Assembly (NCBI RefSeq): GCF_900115185.1
Contig: NZ_FOVN01000002.1
Location: 156,335-220,334, forward strand
DNA length: 64,000 nucleotides
DNA from: Algorimicrobium echini
GTDB taxonomy: Bacteria > Bacteroidota > Bacteroidia > Flavobacteriales > Flavobacteriaceae
Reading direction: 5' to 3'
A program made the translations under genes and the position numbers. The notes beneath the pieces were generated by a model. It was not told the origin of the DNA. It did not search any database and saw nothing but the letters and a program-made list of their open reading frames with translations. Position 1 is the first letter of the stretch. Every line of letters begins with the position of its first letter. Positions 1 through 10,012 of this stretch are shown one piece after another.

Positions 1-1185
1 GCGTTCTAAAATTTGTGGGCGTTCTTCCTCTAGCAATTCTGTAGAAATAGTTACATTCTCTGGCAATTCAATTTTAGGAATCGTCATTTGCATTAAATTT
101 TCTATACGTTCTAATGCTTCTTCCTCTTTTTCAGTATAAAAAAGAAGCGCTTGACCTTCACGTTCTGCACGTCCCGTTCTACCTATTCGATGCATATAAT
201 TTTCAGGAAAGTTAGGCGTATCAAAATTAATAACATGTGATACGTTATCAATATCCAAACCACGAGCCATAACATCGGTTGCCACTAAAATTCGGTTTTC
301 ACCTGCTCTAAATTGCTCAATACTACGTAAGCGGTAATTTTGAGTTTTATTGGAATGAATTACACATAATTCATCGTGGAAATTTTCGTCCAATGCATCA
401 AATAATCGGTCTGCCATTTTCTTAAACGCAACAAAAATGAGCACTCTATTGTAAGTTTCGGTATCTTTTAAAATACTTTTTAGTAAGTTTAATTTTGTGT
501 AAAAATTAGGAACAGCATATTTGTGCTGTTCAATATTCTCTAAAGGGGTTCCTGAAACGGCAATGGAAACACGTTTTGGAGCAATGAAAAAGTTATTAAT
601 TAATTCATCAACATCTTCAGTCATCGTGGCTGAAAACATAATGTTTTGACGACGTTCAGGTAGAATATCAAAAATATTAATTAATTGATGTCTGAAACCT
701 AAATCTAACATCACATCTACTTCATCAATAACTAGTTTCTGAATGGTTTTTAATTGTAGTACTCGGCTAACAGCCAAATCATAAAGTCGTCCTGGCGTAG
801 CCACAATAATATCAATACCTTCAGCAACCGCTCTTTTTTGTGCATTAATATTTACACCTCCATAAACTCCTAATACACGAACATTAATATATTTTGCTAA
901 TTTTTCAATTTCATCCACTACCTGAACAACTAATTCTCGGGTAGGCACCATTACCAAAACCCGTGGACTTTCCTGTTCTGAATATTTTAAACCTCTTAAA
1001 ATAGGAAGCATATAGGCAAACGTTTTTCCTGTTCCTGTTTGGGCTATACCAACCACATCTGTGCCTGATGCAACGACACTAAAGGCTTCTGCCTGAATGG
1101 GTGTTGGGTGAGTAAAGCCTAAATCGTCTAATGCGTTGTATAAAGGCGTGTTTAATTTTAAATCTTGAAAAGTAATGGCGTCCAA
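1..1185 (-). CDS. DEAD-box ATP-dependent RNA helicase, C-terminus beyond the window
   Basis: The first 395 codons are visible; the gene runs off the left edge. The translation carries the helicase motifs in order: Q motif (PTPIQ), motif I (AQTGTGKT), motif Ia (PTRELV), motif II as DEVD, motif III (SAT) and motif VI (HRIGRTGR). Both RecA-like domains are therefore present and the missing part should be the variable tail. The family unwinds or remodels RNA duplexes using ATP, in ribosome assembly or RNA decay. I chose the TTG start at 1185 because there is no in-frame ATG just upstream and a TACCTTTG promoter box lies about 20 bases before it. Motif II reads DEVD instead of DEAD, which keeps the acidic pair. 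Confidence 0.9.
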   Translation of the reverse strand, partial: MDAITFQDLKLNTPLYNALDDLGFTHPTPIQAEAFSVVASGTDVVGIAQTGTGKTFAYMLPILRGLKYSEQESPRVLVMVPTRELVVQVVDEIEKLAKYINVRVLGVYGGVNINAQKRAVAEGIDIIVATPGRLYDLAVSRVLQLKTIQKLVIDEVDVMLDLGFRHQLINIFDILPERRQNIMFSATMTEDVDELINNFFIAPKRVSIAVSGTPLENIEQHKYAVPNFYTKLNLLKSILKDTETYNRVLIFVAFKKMADRLFDALDENFHDELCVIHSNKTQNYRLRSIEQFRAGENRILVATDVMARGLDIDNVSHVINFDTPNFPENYMHRIGRTGRAEREGQALLFYTEKEEEALERIENLMQMTIPKIELPENVTISTELLEEERPQILER

Positions 1186-1488
1186 AAGTTTCTGTTTTAG
1201 TCCACAAAGGTAAATGTTTTATATGTCTTATGCTTTATGGCTTTGCAACTTTATAAAATGTTGTGATATCTTGCTAATTGAATTTGATAGACAATAAGTA
1301 TTAAATTTAGAAAAAGGTTTGGAAGCCCAGACTATTTTTGTTGCCTTTTTAAGCAATGTAAAGAGAAAAGATGACTATCAAACCATATGAAAATGAAATT
1401 TTATGAAGATTTTTGTTATGAAATAACTACACTATTTTCCACTTTTTTATCCAATGAAATTTTCGGTACTTTGTAAATAACTTTTTTA
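1186..1488. other. Intergenic region between the divergent helicase and pabB genes
   Basis: This is the only gene-free stretch of about 300 bases in the window. It holds the helicase promoter box (TACCTTTG on the - strand near 1205-1212). It also holds a weaker pabB candidate, TACTTTG at 1467-1473, which is one base short of the consensus. I see no RNA gene, no convincing small ORF and no strong hairpin in the rest. Confidence 0.6.
1205..1212 (-). promoter_or_regulatory. Bacteroidota -7 box for the helicase gene
   Basis: On the - strand this reads TACCTTTG, an exact match to the TAnnTTTG -7 element used by the main sigma factor of Bacteroidota. It ends 19 bases before the TTG start. No clear TTTG -33 box is seen at the usual spacing. 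Confidence 0.55.
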
Positions 1489-2793
1489 TTGAGAAAAACC
1501 TACACATATCAATCACAGGACATTCACGCCTTTAAAAATCAGTTACGGCTTTGGAGTCAGCAATTCCGAGAGGTTTTATGGTTGGATTCCAATACCTACA
1601 CCCAAATACATAGTAGCTATGATGCCATTTTAGCTGTAGATGCTTTTACCAGTATTCAAACAGATTTTGTGGATGTTTTCAACAAGCTAAAAGAGTATCA
1701 GTCACTTACAAATGATTGGATTTTTGGCTATCTAACCTACGACTTAAAAAACACCATAGAGCCCTTAAAATCAGAAAATTTTGACGGTTTAAATTTCCCT
1801 GATTTATGCTTCTTCCAACCCAAAAAAATATTTCTAATTAAAGGAAACCAAGTTGAAATTCAATATCTGAATATGGTAGATGATGAGATAGAAGTAGACC
1901 TAGAATCCATTGAAAAAGCAGAAGAATTTTATCCTAATCACGATGAAAATGTAATAGATAATCCCATCAAAATTAAAATGAGGATTACGAAGGATGCTTA
2001 TTTTGAAAAAGTAAAAATGATGTTAGCGCATATTCATCGTGGTGATATTTATGAGGCTAATTTTTGCCAAGAGTTCTATGCGGAAGACACCCAAATAAAC
2101 CCATTAGCAATTTATAACAATCTGAATGCCATTTCTAAACCACCTTTTGCTACTTTTTTAAAATTAAATGATAAATACTTGTTGTCGGCTTCACCTGAAC
2201 GTTATTTAAAAAAAACAGGACAAACGGTTATTTCACAACCTATAAAAGGCACCGCAAAACGCTCTAAAAATACAGATGAAGATAATTTGCTTAAAAAGCA
2301 ATTAGTTTCAGATATAAAAGAACGCAGCGAAAATATTATGATTGTAGATTTAGTCCGAAACGATTTATCTAAAACAGCTATAAAAGGAAGTGTGCACGTA
2401 TCCGAACTCTGCAAAATATATAGTTTTGAGCAAGTCCATCAAATGATTTCAACTATTCAAAGTACCGTTTCAGTAAATACCAATCCAATCGATATAATCG
2501 AATCCACATTTCCAATGGGAAGCATGACTGGTGCGCCAAAAATTTCGGCCATGCGTATTATTGAAAACCTAGAAGAAACTAAACGAGGCTTGTATTCTGG
2601 TGCTGTTGGCTATTTTACACCACAAGGTGATTTCGATTTCAATGTGGTAATTAGAAGCATCCTTTACAATGAAACCAATCAATATATATCCTATTCAGTA
2701 GGTGGTGCTATTACTGCTAAAAGTAATCCTTTAAATGAATACGAAGAATGTCTAGTAAAAGCGAAGGCTATGAGAGATGTATTAGAAGCGTAA
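1489..2793 (+). CDS. pabB: Aminodeoxychorismate synthase component I
   Basis: The product is 434 residues, in the chorismate-utilising family (PabB, TrpE, MenF). It should convert chorismate plus ammonia to aminodeoxychorismate for folate synthesis. The catalytic C-terminal half is clear: SASPERYL, QPIKGT, IVDLVRNDLS, FPMGSMTGAPK and GDFDFNVVIRS. The PIKGT motif, with lysine where anthranilate synthases have PIAGT, is the known marker of PabB and argues against trpE. The N-terminal third is weakly conserved, as usual. The start is a TTG at 1489; no nearby in-frame ATG fits. No glutamine amidotransferase partner (pabA) is adjacent. tilS follows after 55 bases. Confidence 0.88.
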   Translation: MRKTYTYQSQDIHAFKNQLRLWSQQFREVLWLDSNTYTQIHSSYDAILAVDAFTSIQTDFVDVFNKLKEYQSLTNDWIFGYLTYDLKNTIEPLKSENFDGLNFPDLCFFQPKKIFLIKGNQVEIQYLNMVDDEIEVDLESIEKAEEFYPNHDENVIDNPIKIKMRITKDAYFEKVKMMLAHIHRGDIYEANFCQEFYAEDTQINPLAIYNNLNAISKPPFATFLKLNDKYLLSASPERYLKKTGQTVISQPIKGTAKRSKNTDEDNLLKKQLVSDIKERSENIMIVDLVRNDLSKTAIKGSVHVSELCKIYSFEQVHQMISTIQSTVSVNTNPIDIIESTFPMGSMTGAPKISAMRIIENLEETKRGLYSGAVGYFTPQGDFDFNVVIRSILYNETNQYISYSVGGAITAKSNPLNEYEECLVKAKAMRDVLEA

Positions 2794-2822
2794 TAGGTTT
2801 ACGTTTTGTTGGTTTAAAAGTG

Positions 2823-2830
2823 TAAATTTG
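2823..2830 (+). promoter_or_regulatory. Candidate -7 box for tilS
   Basis: TAAATTTG matches TAnnTTTG and lies 18 bases before the tilS ATG, in the short gap after pabB. A TTTG occurs upstream at 2805 but at a spacing of 14 bases, shorter than usual. tilS could therefore be transcribed on its own or together with pabB. Confidence 0.4.
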
Positions 2831-2848
2831 ACGTATTATTGAAACGAA

Positions 2849-4171
2849 ATGACAGCTATCGATTTTAAAAATCACATTCATAAAAACCTTCCTTTTTTAA
2901 CGAAAAGTAAAGTGTTGATTGCCATTTCGGGTGGTATGGATAGTGTGGTTTTAACACATGTATGTCAGAACTTAGAATTGAATATAGCTTTGGCACATTG
3001 TAATTTTAATTTGCGAGGTGCTGAAAGTGATGCTGATGAAGAATTTGTTTTAGAGTTAGCCGAAGATTTGGATTTAGAAGTTTTTATTGAAAGTTTTGAA
3101 ACGGAAACTTATGCTTCGGAAAACAACATATCCATTCAAATGGCAGCGCGCGACTTGCGCTATACTTGGTTTCAAGAATTAGCAGAGCAGTTACAATTCG
3201 ATTATATTTTAACAGCTCATCATGCTGATGATAATGTGGAAACCTTTTTTATTAACCTCATGCGTGGTACTGGTTTAGACGGATTAACTGGTATTCCGGA
3301 AACCAATGGGAAGCTTGTTAGACCATTTTTACCATTTTCTCATACAGCATTACAAGCCTATGCCAACACCAAAAAATTAGTTTGGAGAAACGATAGTAGC
3401 AATGCTTCAACTAAATACCTTCGGAATAAATTACGACATGATGTTATTCCAATATTAAAGAAAATGAATCCGCAATTCCTGGATAATTTTCAAAAAACAC
3501 AAGCGCATTTGCAAGAGTCGTCTGAAATTATTGAAGATACCTTGGTGAAAATTCAAAAAAAAGTGGTGCAAGCATCGGATAATAGTATTCAATTGGATGT
3601 AAAAAAACTAAAACAATTATCCAATCCAAAGGTTTACTTATACTACTTATTGAAAGATTTTCAATTCACAGAATGGGATGATGTCTATCAATTATTATAT
3701 GCACAATCGGGAAAATATGTATTATCTCAAACACACCGTTTGGTGAAAGATAGAACCACGTTAATTTTAACCGAAAGACCTGAAAATATTAAAACAAAGT
3801 CATTTATATGGGAAGAAAATGAGTCCGAATTATTTCTTCCTAACGGACAATTAACCATTGAAAATAGTTCTAAATTAGGCGAAATATCCGCCTCAAGGCT
3901 CTATGTTGATAAAGATTTGTTAAAATATCCCTTAACGGTAAGAAAATGGGAAAAAGGCGACTATTTTTACCCATTCGGAATGACAGGTAAAAAGAAAGTG
4001 AGTAAATTTTTTAAAGATGAAAAATTGTCATTACCTGAAAAGGAACAAGTCTGGTTATTGTGTTCCAATAATCGAATAATTTGGGTTATTGGTTTACGCG
4101 CCGACAACCGATTTAAAGTAACTACAGATACCAATCATATTCTAAAAATTAGTTTTCATAATGAAACATAA
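2849..4171 (+). CDS. tilS: tRNA(Ile)-lysidine synthetase
   Basis: The 440-residue product has the family's ATP-pyrophosphatase loop SGGMDS at residues 27-32, followed by LTAHHADDNVETF and the MRGTGLDGLTGI segment typical of TilS. A C-terminal domain with WEKGDYFYPFGM and a KVSKFFKDEK-type segment follows, as in long-form TilS enzymes. The enzyme attaches lysine to C34 of the CAU-anticodon isoleucine tRNA so that it reads AUA, an essential cytoplasmic step. Its end overlaps the next gene by 11 bases, so the two are probably co-transcribed. Confidence 0.95.
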   Translation: MTAIDFKNHIHKNLPFLTKSKVLIAISGGMDSVVLTHVCQNLELNIALAHCNFNLRGAESDADEEFVLELAEDLDLEVFIESFETETYASENNISIQMAARDLRYTWFQELAEQLQFDYILTAHHADDNVETFFINLMRGTGLDGLTGIPETNGKLVRPFLPFSHTALQAYANTKKLVWRNDSSNASTKYLRNKLRHDVIPILKKMNPQFLDNFQKTQAHLQESSEIIEDTLVKIQKKVVQASDNSIQLDVKKLKQLSNPKVYLYYLLKDFQFTEWDDVYQLLYAQSGKYVLSQTHRLVKDRTTLILTERPENIKTKSFIWEENESELFLPNGQLTIENSSKLGEISASRLYVDKDLLKYPLTVRKWEKGDYFYPFGMTGKKKVSKFFKDEKLSLPEKEQVWLLCSNNRIIWVIGLRADNRFKVTTDTNHILKISFHNET

Positions 4172-6197
4172 TTTATTTTTATTTACAACGCTACTTATTA
4201 CCGCATTTTCAGTACATGCTCAAATTTTAAATCCTGTAAAATGGACAACAAAAACTGAAAAACTATCAGAAACCCAATACAATTTAATTTTTGAAGCTGA
4301 TATTGAAGAGCACTGGCATTTATATTCACAAAATTTACCAGACGGTGGGCCAATTCCAACCGAGTTTAATTTCGATTCAATAGATAAAACAGATAATTTT
4401 AAGCTCATAGGTAAAGTTCTAGAAAGCGATTATATAACGGCTTTTGATAAAGTGTTTGAAATGGATTTAAACTTTTTTGATAATGAAGCAACCTTCACTC
4501 AAAAAATAGAGCTTTTAAACCCAGATTTAAAAACAATAACGGTTGATATTGCTTATCAAGCTTGCGATGATGAACGCTGTATTTATCCACAGAAATCTGT
4601 TACTTTTAATTTGGATGGTTCGGTTAAGCAGGAAACAAAAAGCCTTACCGAGGACAATGCTGATCTTTCAAATATTTTTAATTTGGAGGATAATCAAGCA
4701 GAAGTAAAACCCGACTTTACCATTACGGATTCTGAAACTGAAGCCGAAAACGAAGCTAAAGGACTTTGGGTGATATTTTTTACCGCATTCTTTTTAGGGT
4801 TTTTGGTATTACTAACACCGTGTGTGTTTCCAATGATTCCAATGACGGTAAGTTTCTTTACCAAGCAAAGCAAAACAAGAGGTCAAGGGATTAGAAATGC
4901 GTTGCTATACGGTTTCTTCATTATTGTAATTTACACACTCTTAGGTACAGCTATTTCTGCTATTTTTGGAAGTAATGCTATGTATGAATTTTCAACAGGT
5001 GTTATATTTAATACCATCATGTTTTTAGCTTTATTGATTTTTGCTTTCTCCTTTTTAGGAGCTTTTGAAATTATGTTACCAAATTCTTGGGTTAACAAAG
5101 TGGATAGTGGTGCCAATAAAGGTGGTGTTGTTGGTATTTTCTTTATGGCTTTAGCATTGGCTGTTGTTTCATTCTCATGTACATTTCCAATAGCAGGAAC
5201 TGCTTTATTAGATGCTGCAACTAAAGGTGGTATTGCACCAATAATTAGTATGCTTGGTTTTTCATCAGCAATAGCATTACCATTTGCTTTATTTGCATTT
5301 TTTCCAAGTTGGTTAAATTCCATGCCAAAATCAGGTGGTTGGTTGAATACGGTTAAAGTTGTTTTAGGATTTTTAGAATTAGCATTTGCTTTCAAATTCT
5401 TGTCTATGGTAGATCTTGTTCTAGAATGGCACATACTAACACGTGAAGTATTTTTAGCTATCTGGATTGCCATTTTTGGAACGTTAGGGTTATATTTATT
5501 AGGGAAAATTAAGTTACCACACGATTCACCTTTAACACATATTTCGGTTGGACGTTTATGTATGGCGTTGCTTGCGTTATCATTTACAGTCTATATGATT
5601 CCAGGACTTTGGGGAGCACCAGTTGAACTTATTAGTGGTTTTCCACCACCAATGAGTACCAATAGTGAGTCGCCTTATGGTGTTGGAAATACCAAACCTG
5701 CCGTTTATTCTGGAACTAACAATGTTACCGAACTGCCAGAGCATGCACATTATGGTCCAAACAACATAATCGCGTTTCATGACTATGAACAAGGTTTAGC
5801 CTATGCCAAGAAAGTTAATAAACCCGTAATGTTAGATTTTACTGGTTTAACCTGTGTTAATTGTCGAAAAATGGAAGAGCAAGTATGGGTTGAAGAGCAT
5901 GTTTTTAATATATTAAATAATGATGTCGTTTTAATATCCCTGTATGTAGACGACAGAAAAAAATTACCAAAGGATGAGCAATATGAATCCGAACTAACAG
6001 GAAATAATGTCACAACATTTGGTCATAAATGGTTGGAATTTCAACAAGTGCGTTACAATACCAATGCACAACCGTTATATGTTATTCAAGATACAGACGG
6101 CAATGATATTAGTAAACCTGTAGGCTATACACCAGATGCTGATGAATATCACGATTGGTTAAAGGCAGGCGTAAAACGGTTTAAAGACAAACAATAA
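4161..6197 (+). CDS. dsbD: Thiol:disulfide interchange protein of the DsbD type
   Basis: The 678-residue inner-membrane protein has three parts. After a signal peptide (residues 1-20) comes a periplasmic N-domain with C135 and C140 in ACDDERC. An eight-helix membrane core follows (about residues 200-490) with redox cysteines C221 (LTPCVFPM) and C340 (SFSCTFP). The C-terminal thioredoxin-like domain carries CVNC at C565/C568. The family carries electrons from cytoplasmic thioredoxin to periplasmic partners for disulfide isomerisation and cytochrome c maturation. Translation starts inside the end of tilS, which suggests coupling. A strong hairpin terminator follows. Confidence 0.93.
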   Translation: MKHNLFLFTTLLITAFSVHAQILNPVKWTTKTEKLSETQYNLIFEADIEEHWHLYSQNLPDGGPIPTEFNFDSIDKTDNFKLIGKVLESDYITAFDKVFEMDLNFFDNEATFTQKIELLNPDLKTITVDIAYQACDDERCIYPQKSVTFNLDGSVKQETKSLTEDNADLSNIFNLEDNQAEVKPDFTITDSETEAENEAKGLWVIFFTAFFLGFLVLLTPCVFPMIPMTVSFFTKQSKTRGQGIRNALLYGFFIIVIYTLLGTAISAIFGSNAMYEFSTGVIFNTIMFLALLIFAFSFLGAFEIMLPNSWVNKVDSGANKGGVVGIFFMALALAVVSFSCTFPIAGTALLDAATKGGIAPIISMLGFSSAIALPFALFAFFPSWLNSMPKSGGWLNTVKVVLGFLELAFAFKFLSMVDLVLEWHILTREVFLAIWIAIFGTLGLYLLGKIKLPHDSPLTHISVGRLCMALLALSFTVYMIPGLWGAPVELISGFPPPMSTNSESPYGVGNTKPAVYSGTNNVTELPEHAHYGPNNIIAFHDYEQGLAYAKKVNKPVMLDFTGLTCVNCRKMEEQVWVEEHVFNILNNDVVLISLYVDDRKKLPKDEQYESELTGNNVTTFGHKWLEFQQVRYNTNAQPLYVIQDTDGNDISKPVGYTPDADEYHDWLKAGVKRFKDKQ

Positions 6198-6209
6198 GTG
6201 TTTAAAATT

Positions 6210-6234
6210 AAGCGAGACTAGTTCTCGCTTTTCT
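6210..6234 (+). terminator. Rho-independent terminator after dsbD
   Basis: An eight-base stem (AAGCGAGA / TCTCGCTT) closes a five-base loop and is followed by a short T-rich stretch. It ends the pabB-tilS-dsbD run and precedes the adenine deaminase gene. Confidence 0.75.
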
Positions 6235-6267
6235 GTATAAAATAAGTAGCTTTACTGAAACGATTTT

Positions 6268-7887
6268 ATGAAAATTCAAGGGCAGATTGTCGACATTCCG
6301 AACAAACGTATTTTTTCAGGTGAAATAACCGTTGTTAATGGCAAAATTTCAGCCATCGAAGAAGTGTCTCATAACATGCAACAATTTATCTTACCAGGAT
6401 TTGTGGATGCACACATTCATATTGAAAGTTCTATGTTGGTACCTAGTGAATTTGCTAGAATTGCCGTAAAACACGGAACGATTGCAACCGTTTCCGATCC
6501 GCATGAAATAGCTAATGTTTTGGGAATAGAAGGTGTGGAGTTCATGATTAATAACGGAAAGCAAACACCATTCAAGTTCAATTTTGGTGCACCATCTTGC
6601 GTACCTGCTACCACGTTTGAATCCGCAGGAGCTGTAATTGATTCGGAAGGAATTAAAACCTTAATGGCCAATCCAGATATTTGCTATTTAGCCGAAATGA
6701 TGAATTATCCAGGGGTTTTGTTTGATGATGACGAGGTGCTTAAAAAAATAGCTTGGGCAAAACACTACAACAAACCCATAGATGGTCATGCGCCAGGTTT
6801 ACGTGGTGATGATTTAACGAAATATATCAACGCAGGCATAACCACCGACCATGAATGTTTTACCTATGAGGAAGGGTTAGAGAAACTCAAAAAAGGTATG
6901 AAAGTCTTAATCCGAGAGGGTAGTGCTGCCAAAAATTTTGACGCGTTGATTGATTTATTACCGGAGCATTATGAAAATATGATGTTTTGTAGCGATGATA
7001 AGCATCCAGACGATTTATTGCTTGGTCATATTAATCAATTATGTGTACGCGCCATTGCCAAAGGTTTTGATGTATTTCAAATATTACAAATGGCCTGTGT
7101 AAATCCTGTAAAACATTATAATTTATCAGTCGGTTTATTGCAAGTAAATGATGTAGCCGATTTTATTGTGGTTGAAGATTTAATTCACTTTAAAACCCTA
7201 AAAACGGTTATTAATGGTGCGGTGGTTTTTGAAAATGGACAATCGCTTATTCCACATACAGAATTCGAAATACTTAATAATTTCAATACAACTAAAAAAC
7301 AGGTTTCTGATTTTAGAATCGCATCTTCTTCGAAGAAAATCAGAGTTATAGAAGCTTTGGAAGGGCAACTGGTAACCAATGAATTAATTGAAGACGCATG
7401 GATTAAAGATGGCAATCTCATTTCTAATACAGAAAAAGATATTTTAAAAATGACCGTCGTTAATCGATATAATGATGATGAACCGTCTTTAGCTTTTATA
7501 AAAAACTTCGGATTAAAATCGGGAGCCATTGCCAGTTCAGTTGGTCATGATTCTCATAATATCATTGCAGTTGGAGTGAACGATGAAGCCATTTGTAAAG
7601 CCGTCAACTTAATTATTGAAAATAAAGGTGGTATTTGTGCGGTTTCAGAAACGGATAGTCAGATAGTGTCGCTTCCTGTAGCGGGAATTATGAGCGATCA
7701 AGATGCGAAAACCATTGGTGAGGCTTATGGAAAATTAGATAAAATAGCTAAACAATTAGGTAGTACCTTAAATGCTCCTTATATGACCTTGAGCTTTATG
7801 GCATTATTGGTAATTCCGTCCTTAAAATTGAGTGACAAAGGCTTATTTGATGGAAATACGTTTAAATTTACACCTTTAGAAGTTTAA
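6268..7887 (+). CDS. ade: Adenine deaminase
   Basis: The 539-residue protein belongs to the metal-dependent amidohydrolases and matches the bacterial Ade type. The metal-binding HxH is at H49/H51 in [14 protein letters not shown]. Further family segments are [27 protein letters not shown] and [11 protein letters not shown]-terminal domain contains [15 protein letters not shown]. The enzyme hydrolyses adenine to hypoxanthine and ammonia in purine salvage. The downstream hydrolase starts two bases after the stop codon, so the pair is probably one transcript. Confidence 0.94.
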   Translation: MKIQGQIVDIPNKRIFSGEITVVNGKISAIEEVSHNMQQFILPGFVDAHIHIESSMLVPSEFARIAVKHGTIATVSDPHEIANVLGIEGVEFMINNGKQTPFKFNFGAPSCVPATTFESAGAVIDSEGIKTLMANPDICYLAEMMNYPGVLFDDDEVLKKIAWAKHYNKPIDGHAPGLRGDDLTKYINAGITTDHECFTYEEGLEKLKKGMKVLIREGSAAKNFDALIDLLPEHYENMMFCSDDKHPDDLLLGHINQLCVRAIAKGFDVFQILQMACVNPVKHYNLSVGLLQVNDVADFIVVEDLIHFKTLKTVINGAVVFENGQSLIPHTEFEILNNFNTTKKQVSDFRIASSSKKIRVIEALEGQLVTNELIEDAWIKDGNLISNTEKDILKMTVVNRYNDDEPSLAFIKNFGLKSGAIASSVGHDSHNIIAVGVNDEAICKAVNLIIENKGGICAVSETDSQIVSLPVAGIMSDQDAKTIGEAYGKLDKIAKQLGSTLNAPYMTLSFMALLVIPSLKLSDKGLFDGNTFKFTPLEV

Positions 7888-7888
7888 T

Positions 7889-8857
7889 ATGCCCATACTA
7901 GAATCCACCTATAAACCACCTTATTTTTTCAGAAAAGGCTTTGTGGCCACTGTTTATTCAGGATTAATCCGCCAAGTTAAAGACATTATTCAAAAGCGCG
8001 AACGCATTACTTTATCCGATGGCGATTTTTTAGATTTGGATTGGAGTTATGCGGATGAAAAAACAGATAAGCTTATCATTATTTTGCATGGTATGGAAGG
8101 TAGCGCTCAACGTGCTTATGTTACTGGAACAGCCAAGCTGTGTAATGAGAATAAAATAGATGCGTTATCGGTTAATTTCCGTGGATGTTCCGGTGAAGAT
8201 AATTTGCATTTTCAATCCTATCATTCAGGAGCCACAGCGGATTTGCAGGATGTAATTACCCATGTTATTGGCACAAAAGCATATTCGGAAATTTATATTA
8301 AGGGTATTAGTCTTGGTGGAAATGTTACTCTAAAATATTTAGGAGAATCCACAAACATTCCCACTGAAATTAAACGAGGAATAGCCGTGTCAGTTCCGTG
8401 TTATTTAGCTGGTTCTGCTAAAGAGTTGCATACTCTTAAAAATTTTCCGTTTCATGAAAAATTCAAACGTGATTTAATCAATAAATTACGGGTTAAAAGC
8501 GAAAATCATCCGGATAAAATTTCGCCTAAAGATTTAAAAGAAATTAAAACGTTATACGATTTCGATAATTTTTATACCGCTAAAGCTCATGGTTTTAAAG
8601 ATGGTTCCGATTATTATGAGAAAAGTAGTTCGCTGCAATTTCTTCCAAATATTAAGATTCCTACTTTAATTATTAATGCGCTCAATGATTCCTTTTTATC
8701 ACCTGAATGCTATCCAGTTAAAGAAGCGATAAATAACCCAAATTTATTTTTAGAAATGCCCAAACATGGTGGTCACATGGGCTTTATCCAAACCCGTGGT
8801 TATTATTATAATGAACTTCGGACTTTGGAGTTTATTCGTAATAATCCTTACTTATAA
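7889..8857 (+). CDS. YheT-type alpha/beta hydrolase
   Basis: The 322-residue protein resembles the YheT/ABHD1-3 branch of alpha/beta hydrolases. It has an oxyanion-type LHGMEGS segment near residue 67, the nucleophile elbow GISLGGN with S141, a late acid (NALNDSF) and a histidine in GGHMGF. Proteins of this group are thought to be lipid or short-chain esterases, but the natural substrate is unknown. There is no signal peptide, so it is probably cytoplasmic. It follows ade by one base, and its 3' end overlaps the convergent flavoprotein gene by 10 bases. Confidence 0.8.
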   Translation: MPILESTYKPPYFFRKGFVATVYSGLIRQVKDIIQKRERITLSDGDFLDLDWSYADEKTDKLIIILHGMEGSAQRAYVTGTAKLCNENKIDALSVNFRGCSGEDNLHFQSYHSGATADLQDVITHVIGTKAYSEIYIKGISLGGNVTLKYLGESTNIPTEIKRGIAVSVPCYLAGSAKELHTLKNFPFHEKFKRDLINKLRVKSENHPDKISPKDLKEIKTLYDFDNFYTAKAHGFKDGSDYYEKSSSLQFLPNIKIPTLIINALNDSFLSPECYPVKEAINNPNLFLEMPKHGGHMGFIQTRGYYYNELRTLEFIRNNPYL

Positions 8858-9825
8858 ATTTCCAAGTAATTCGTTTGTTCCTCAAGAGCCGAAATAAATT
8901 CACTTTTAAGTGCTTTCACCAATTCAGAAACATGAGGTGCATTTTGAATATTAGTAACCCCTTGTCCAGCGGACCAAATCGTTTTCCATGCTTTTGCATC
9001 ATCTTTATGAGCTGTTAATTCTTCACCAAAATCTACTTTTTTCTCGCGTGACAGCATTTCTTCGGTAATTCCCATGGCTTTTATACTGGGTCCTAAAAAG
9101 TTAGCTGAAACACCAGAAATAGCAGCTGTATAGACAATATCATCAGCGCTAGCATCAATTATCATATCCCGATACTCTTGAGGTGCTTTACTTTCTTGCG
9201 TATTAATAAATCGGGTTCCCATATAGGCTAAATCGGCTCCCATTTGTAAGGCAGATGCAATATCGCGTCCTGTGCTTATGGTTCCTGCAAGCAATATGGT
9301 TTTCTTAAAAAAACGTTTAATTTCAGCAACTAATGGCATTGGGTTAATAGTTCCAGCATGTCCACCTGCACCTGCGGAAACAAGAATAAGCCCATCTACA
9401 CCTGCCTCGGCAGCTTTTTCGGCATGCCGTTTTTTAATAATATCATGAAATACCAACCCACCATAACTATGAACCGCATCAACCAATTCTGAAACAGCAC
9501 CTAATGATGTAATAATTAATGGTACTTTGTGTTTAACACATAATTCTAAATCAGCTTGTACGCGTGGATTTGTATTATGAACAATCAAGTTTACACCAAA
9601 AGGAGCCGCTTTTTTTCCTGTTTCTTTTTCAAAGTTTGCCAGTGCGGTTTTAATTTCTATAAGCCACTCTTCAAAGCCTTCACTGGTGCGTTGGTTTAAA
9701 GCAGGAAATGTGCCAACAATACCATTTTTACAACATTCAATGACTAATTGTGGTCCGGAAATTAAAAACATAGGTGCCGCAACAGCAGGTAATGTTAAGT
9801 CTTTTATAAACGATGCTTTACTCAT
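8848..9825 (-). CDS. Nitronate monooxygenase-like flavoprotein (copy 1)
   Basis: The 325-residue protein belongs to the NPD/2-nitropropane dioxygenase FMN-barrel family. Visible features are the N-terminal AAPMFLISG, the SAGAGGHAG segment with the conserved histidine, and the FMN phosphate-binding LLAGTISTGRDIA with ALQMGADLAYMGTRF. Such enzymes oxidise alkyl nitronates or act as quinone/flavin oxidoreductases; the true substrate is open. I start it at the ATG at 9825. A TTG nine codons upstream lies inside a TATATTTG promoter box and is probably not translated. A paralogue lies at 26268-27215. Confidence 0.85.
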   Translation of the reverse strand: MSKASFIKDLTLPAVAAPMFLISGPQLVIECCKNGIVGTFPALNQRTSEGFEEWLIEIKTALANFEKETGKKAAPFGVNLIVHNTNPRVQADLELCVKHKVPLIITSLGAVSELVDAVHSYGGLVFHDIIKKRHAEKAAEAGVDGLILVSAGAGGHAGTINPMPLVAEIKRFFKKTILLAGTISTGRDIASALQMGADLAYMGTRFINTQESKAPQEYRDMIIDASADDIVYTAAISGVSANFLGPSIKAMGITEEMLSREKKVDFGEELTAHKDDAKAWKTIWSAGQGVTNIQNAPHVSELVKALKSEFISALEEQTNYLEIYK

Positions 9826-9849
9826 TTTTTTGTATGTGTTGATTGAAAC

Positions 9850-9857
9850 CAAATATA
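9850..9857 (-). promoter_or_regulatory. -7 box for the nitronate monooxygenase-like gene
   Basis: On the - strand it reads TATATTTG, matching TAnnTTTG, and ends 24 bases before the ATG at 9825. It overlaps the upstream TTG codon and so decides between the two possible starts. Confidence 0.55.
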
Positions 9858-10012
9858 ATTAAAATCTGTTCATTAGTTTTATATAAAAGCTTTAAGAGTT
9901 TACTAATAAGCAGTATTGCTTTTTATTATTCTAAAAATTAGTTACCACATTACTCACTGTTTTTTTATACTTTTAAGGGAATCAATAGTTTACAACTTCT
10001 AAAATCCTGCTT

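Noticed and set aside
1489-2793. Anthranilate synthase component I (trpE)
   Set aside because: The PIKGT motif is that of aminodeoxychorismate synthase; trpE has PIAGT, and no trp genes are adjacent.
4931-5473. 180-residue ORF on the - strand inside dsbD
   Set aside because: It is antisense to the well-conserved membrane core of dsbD and lacks any domain; it is a shadow of dsbD codon use.
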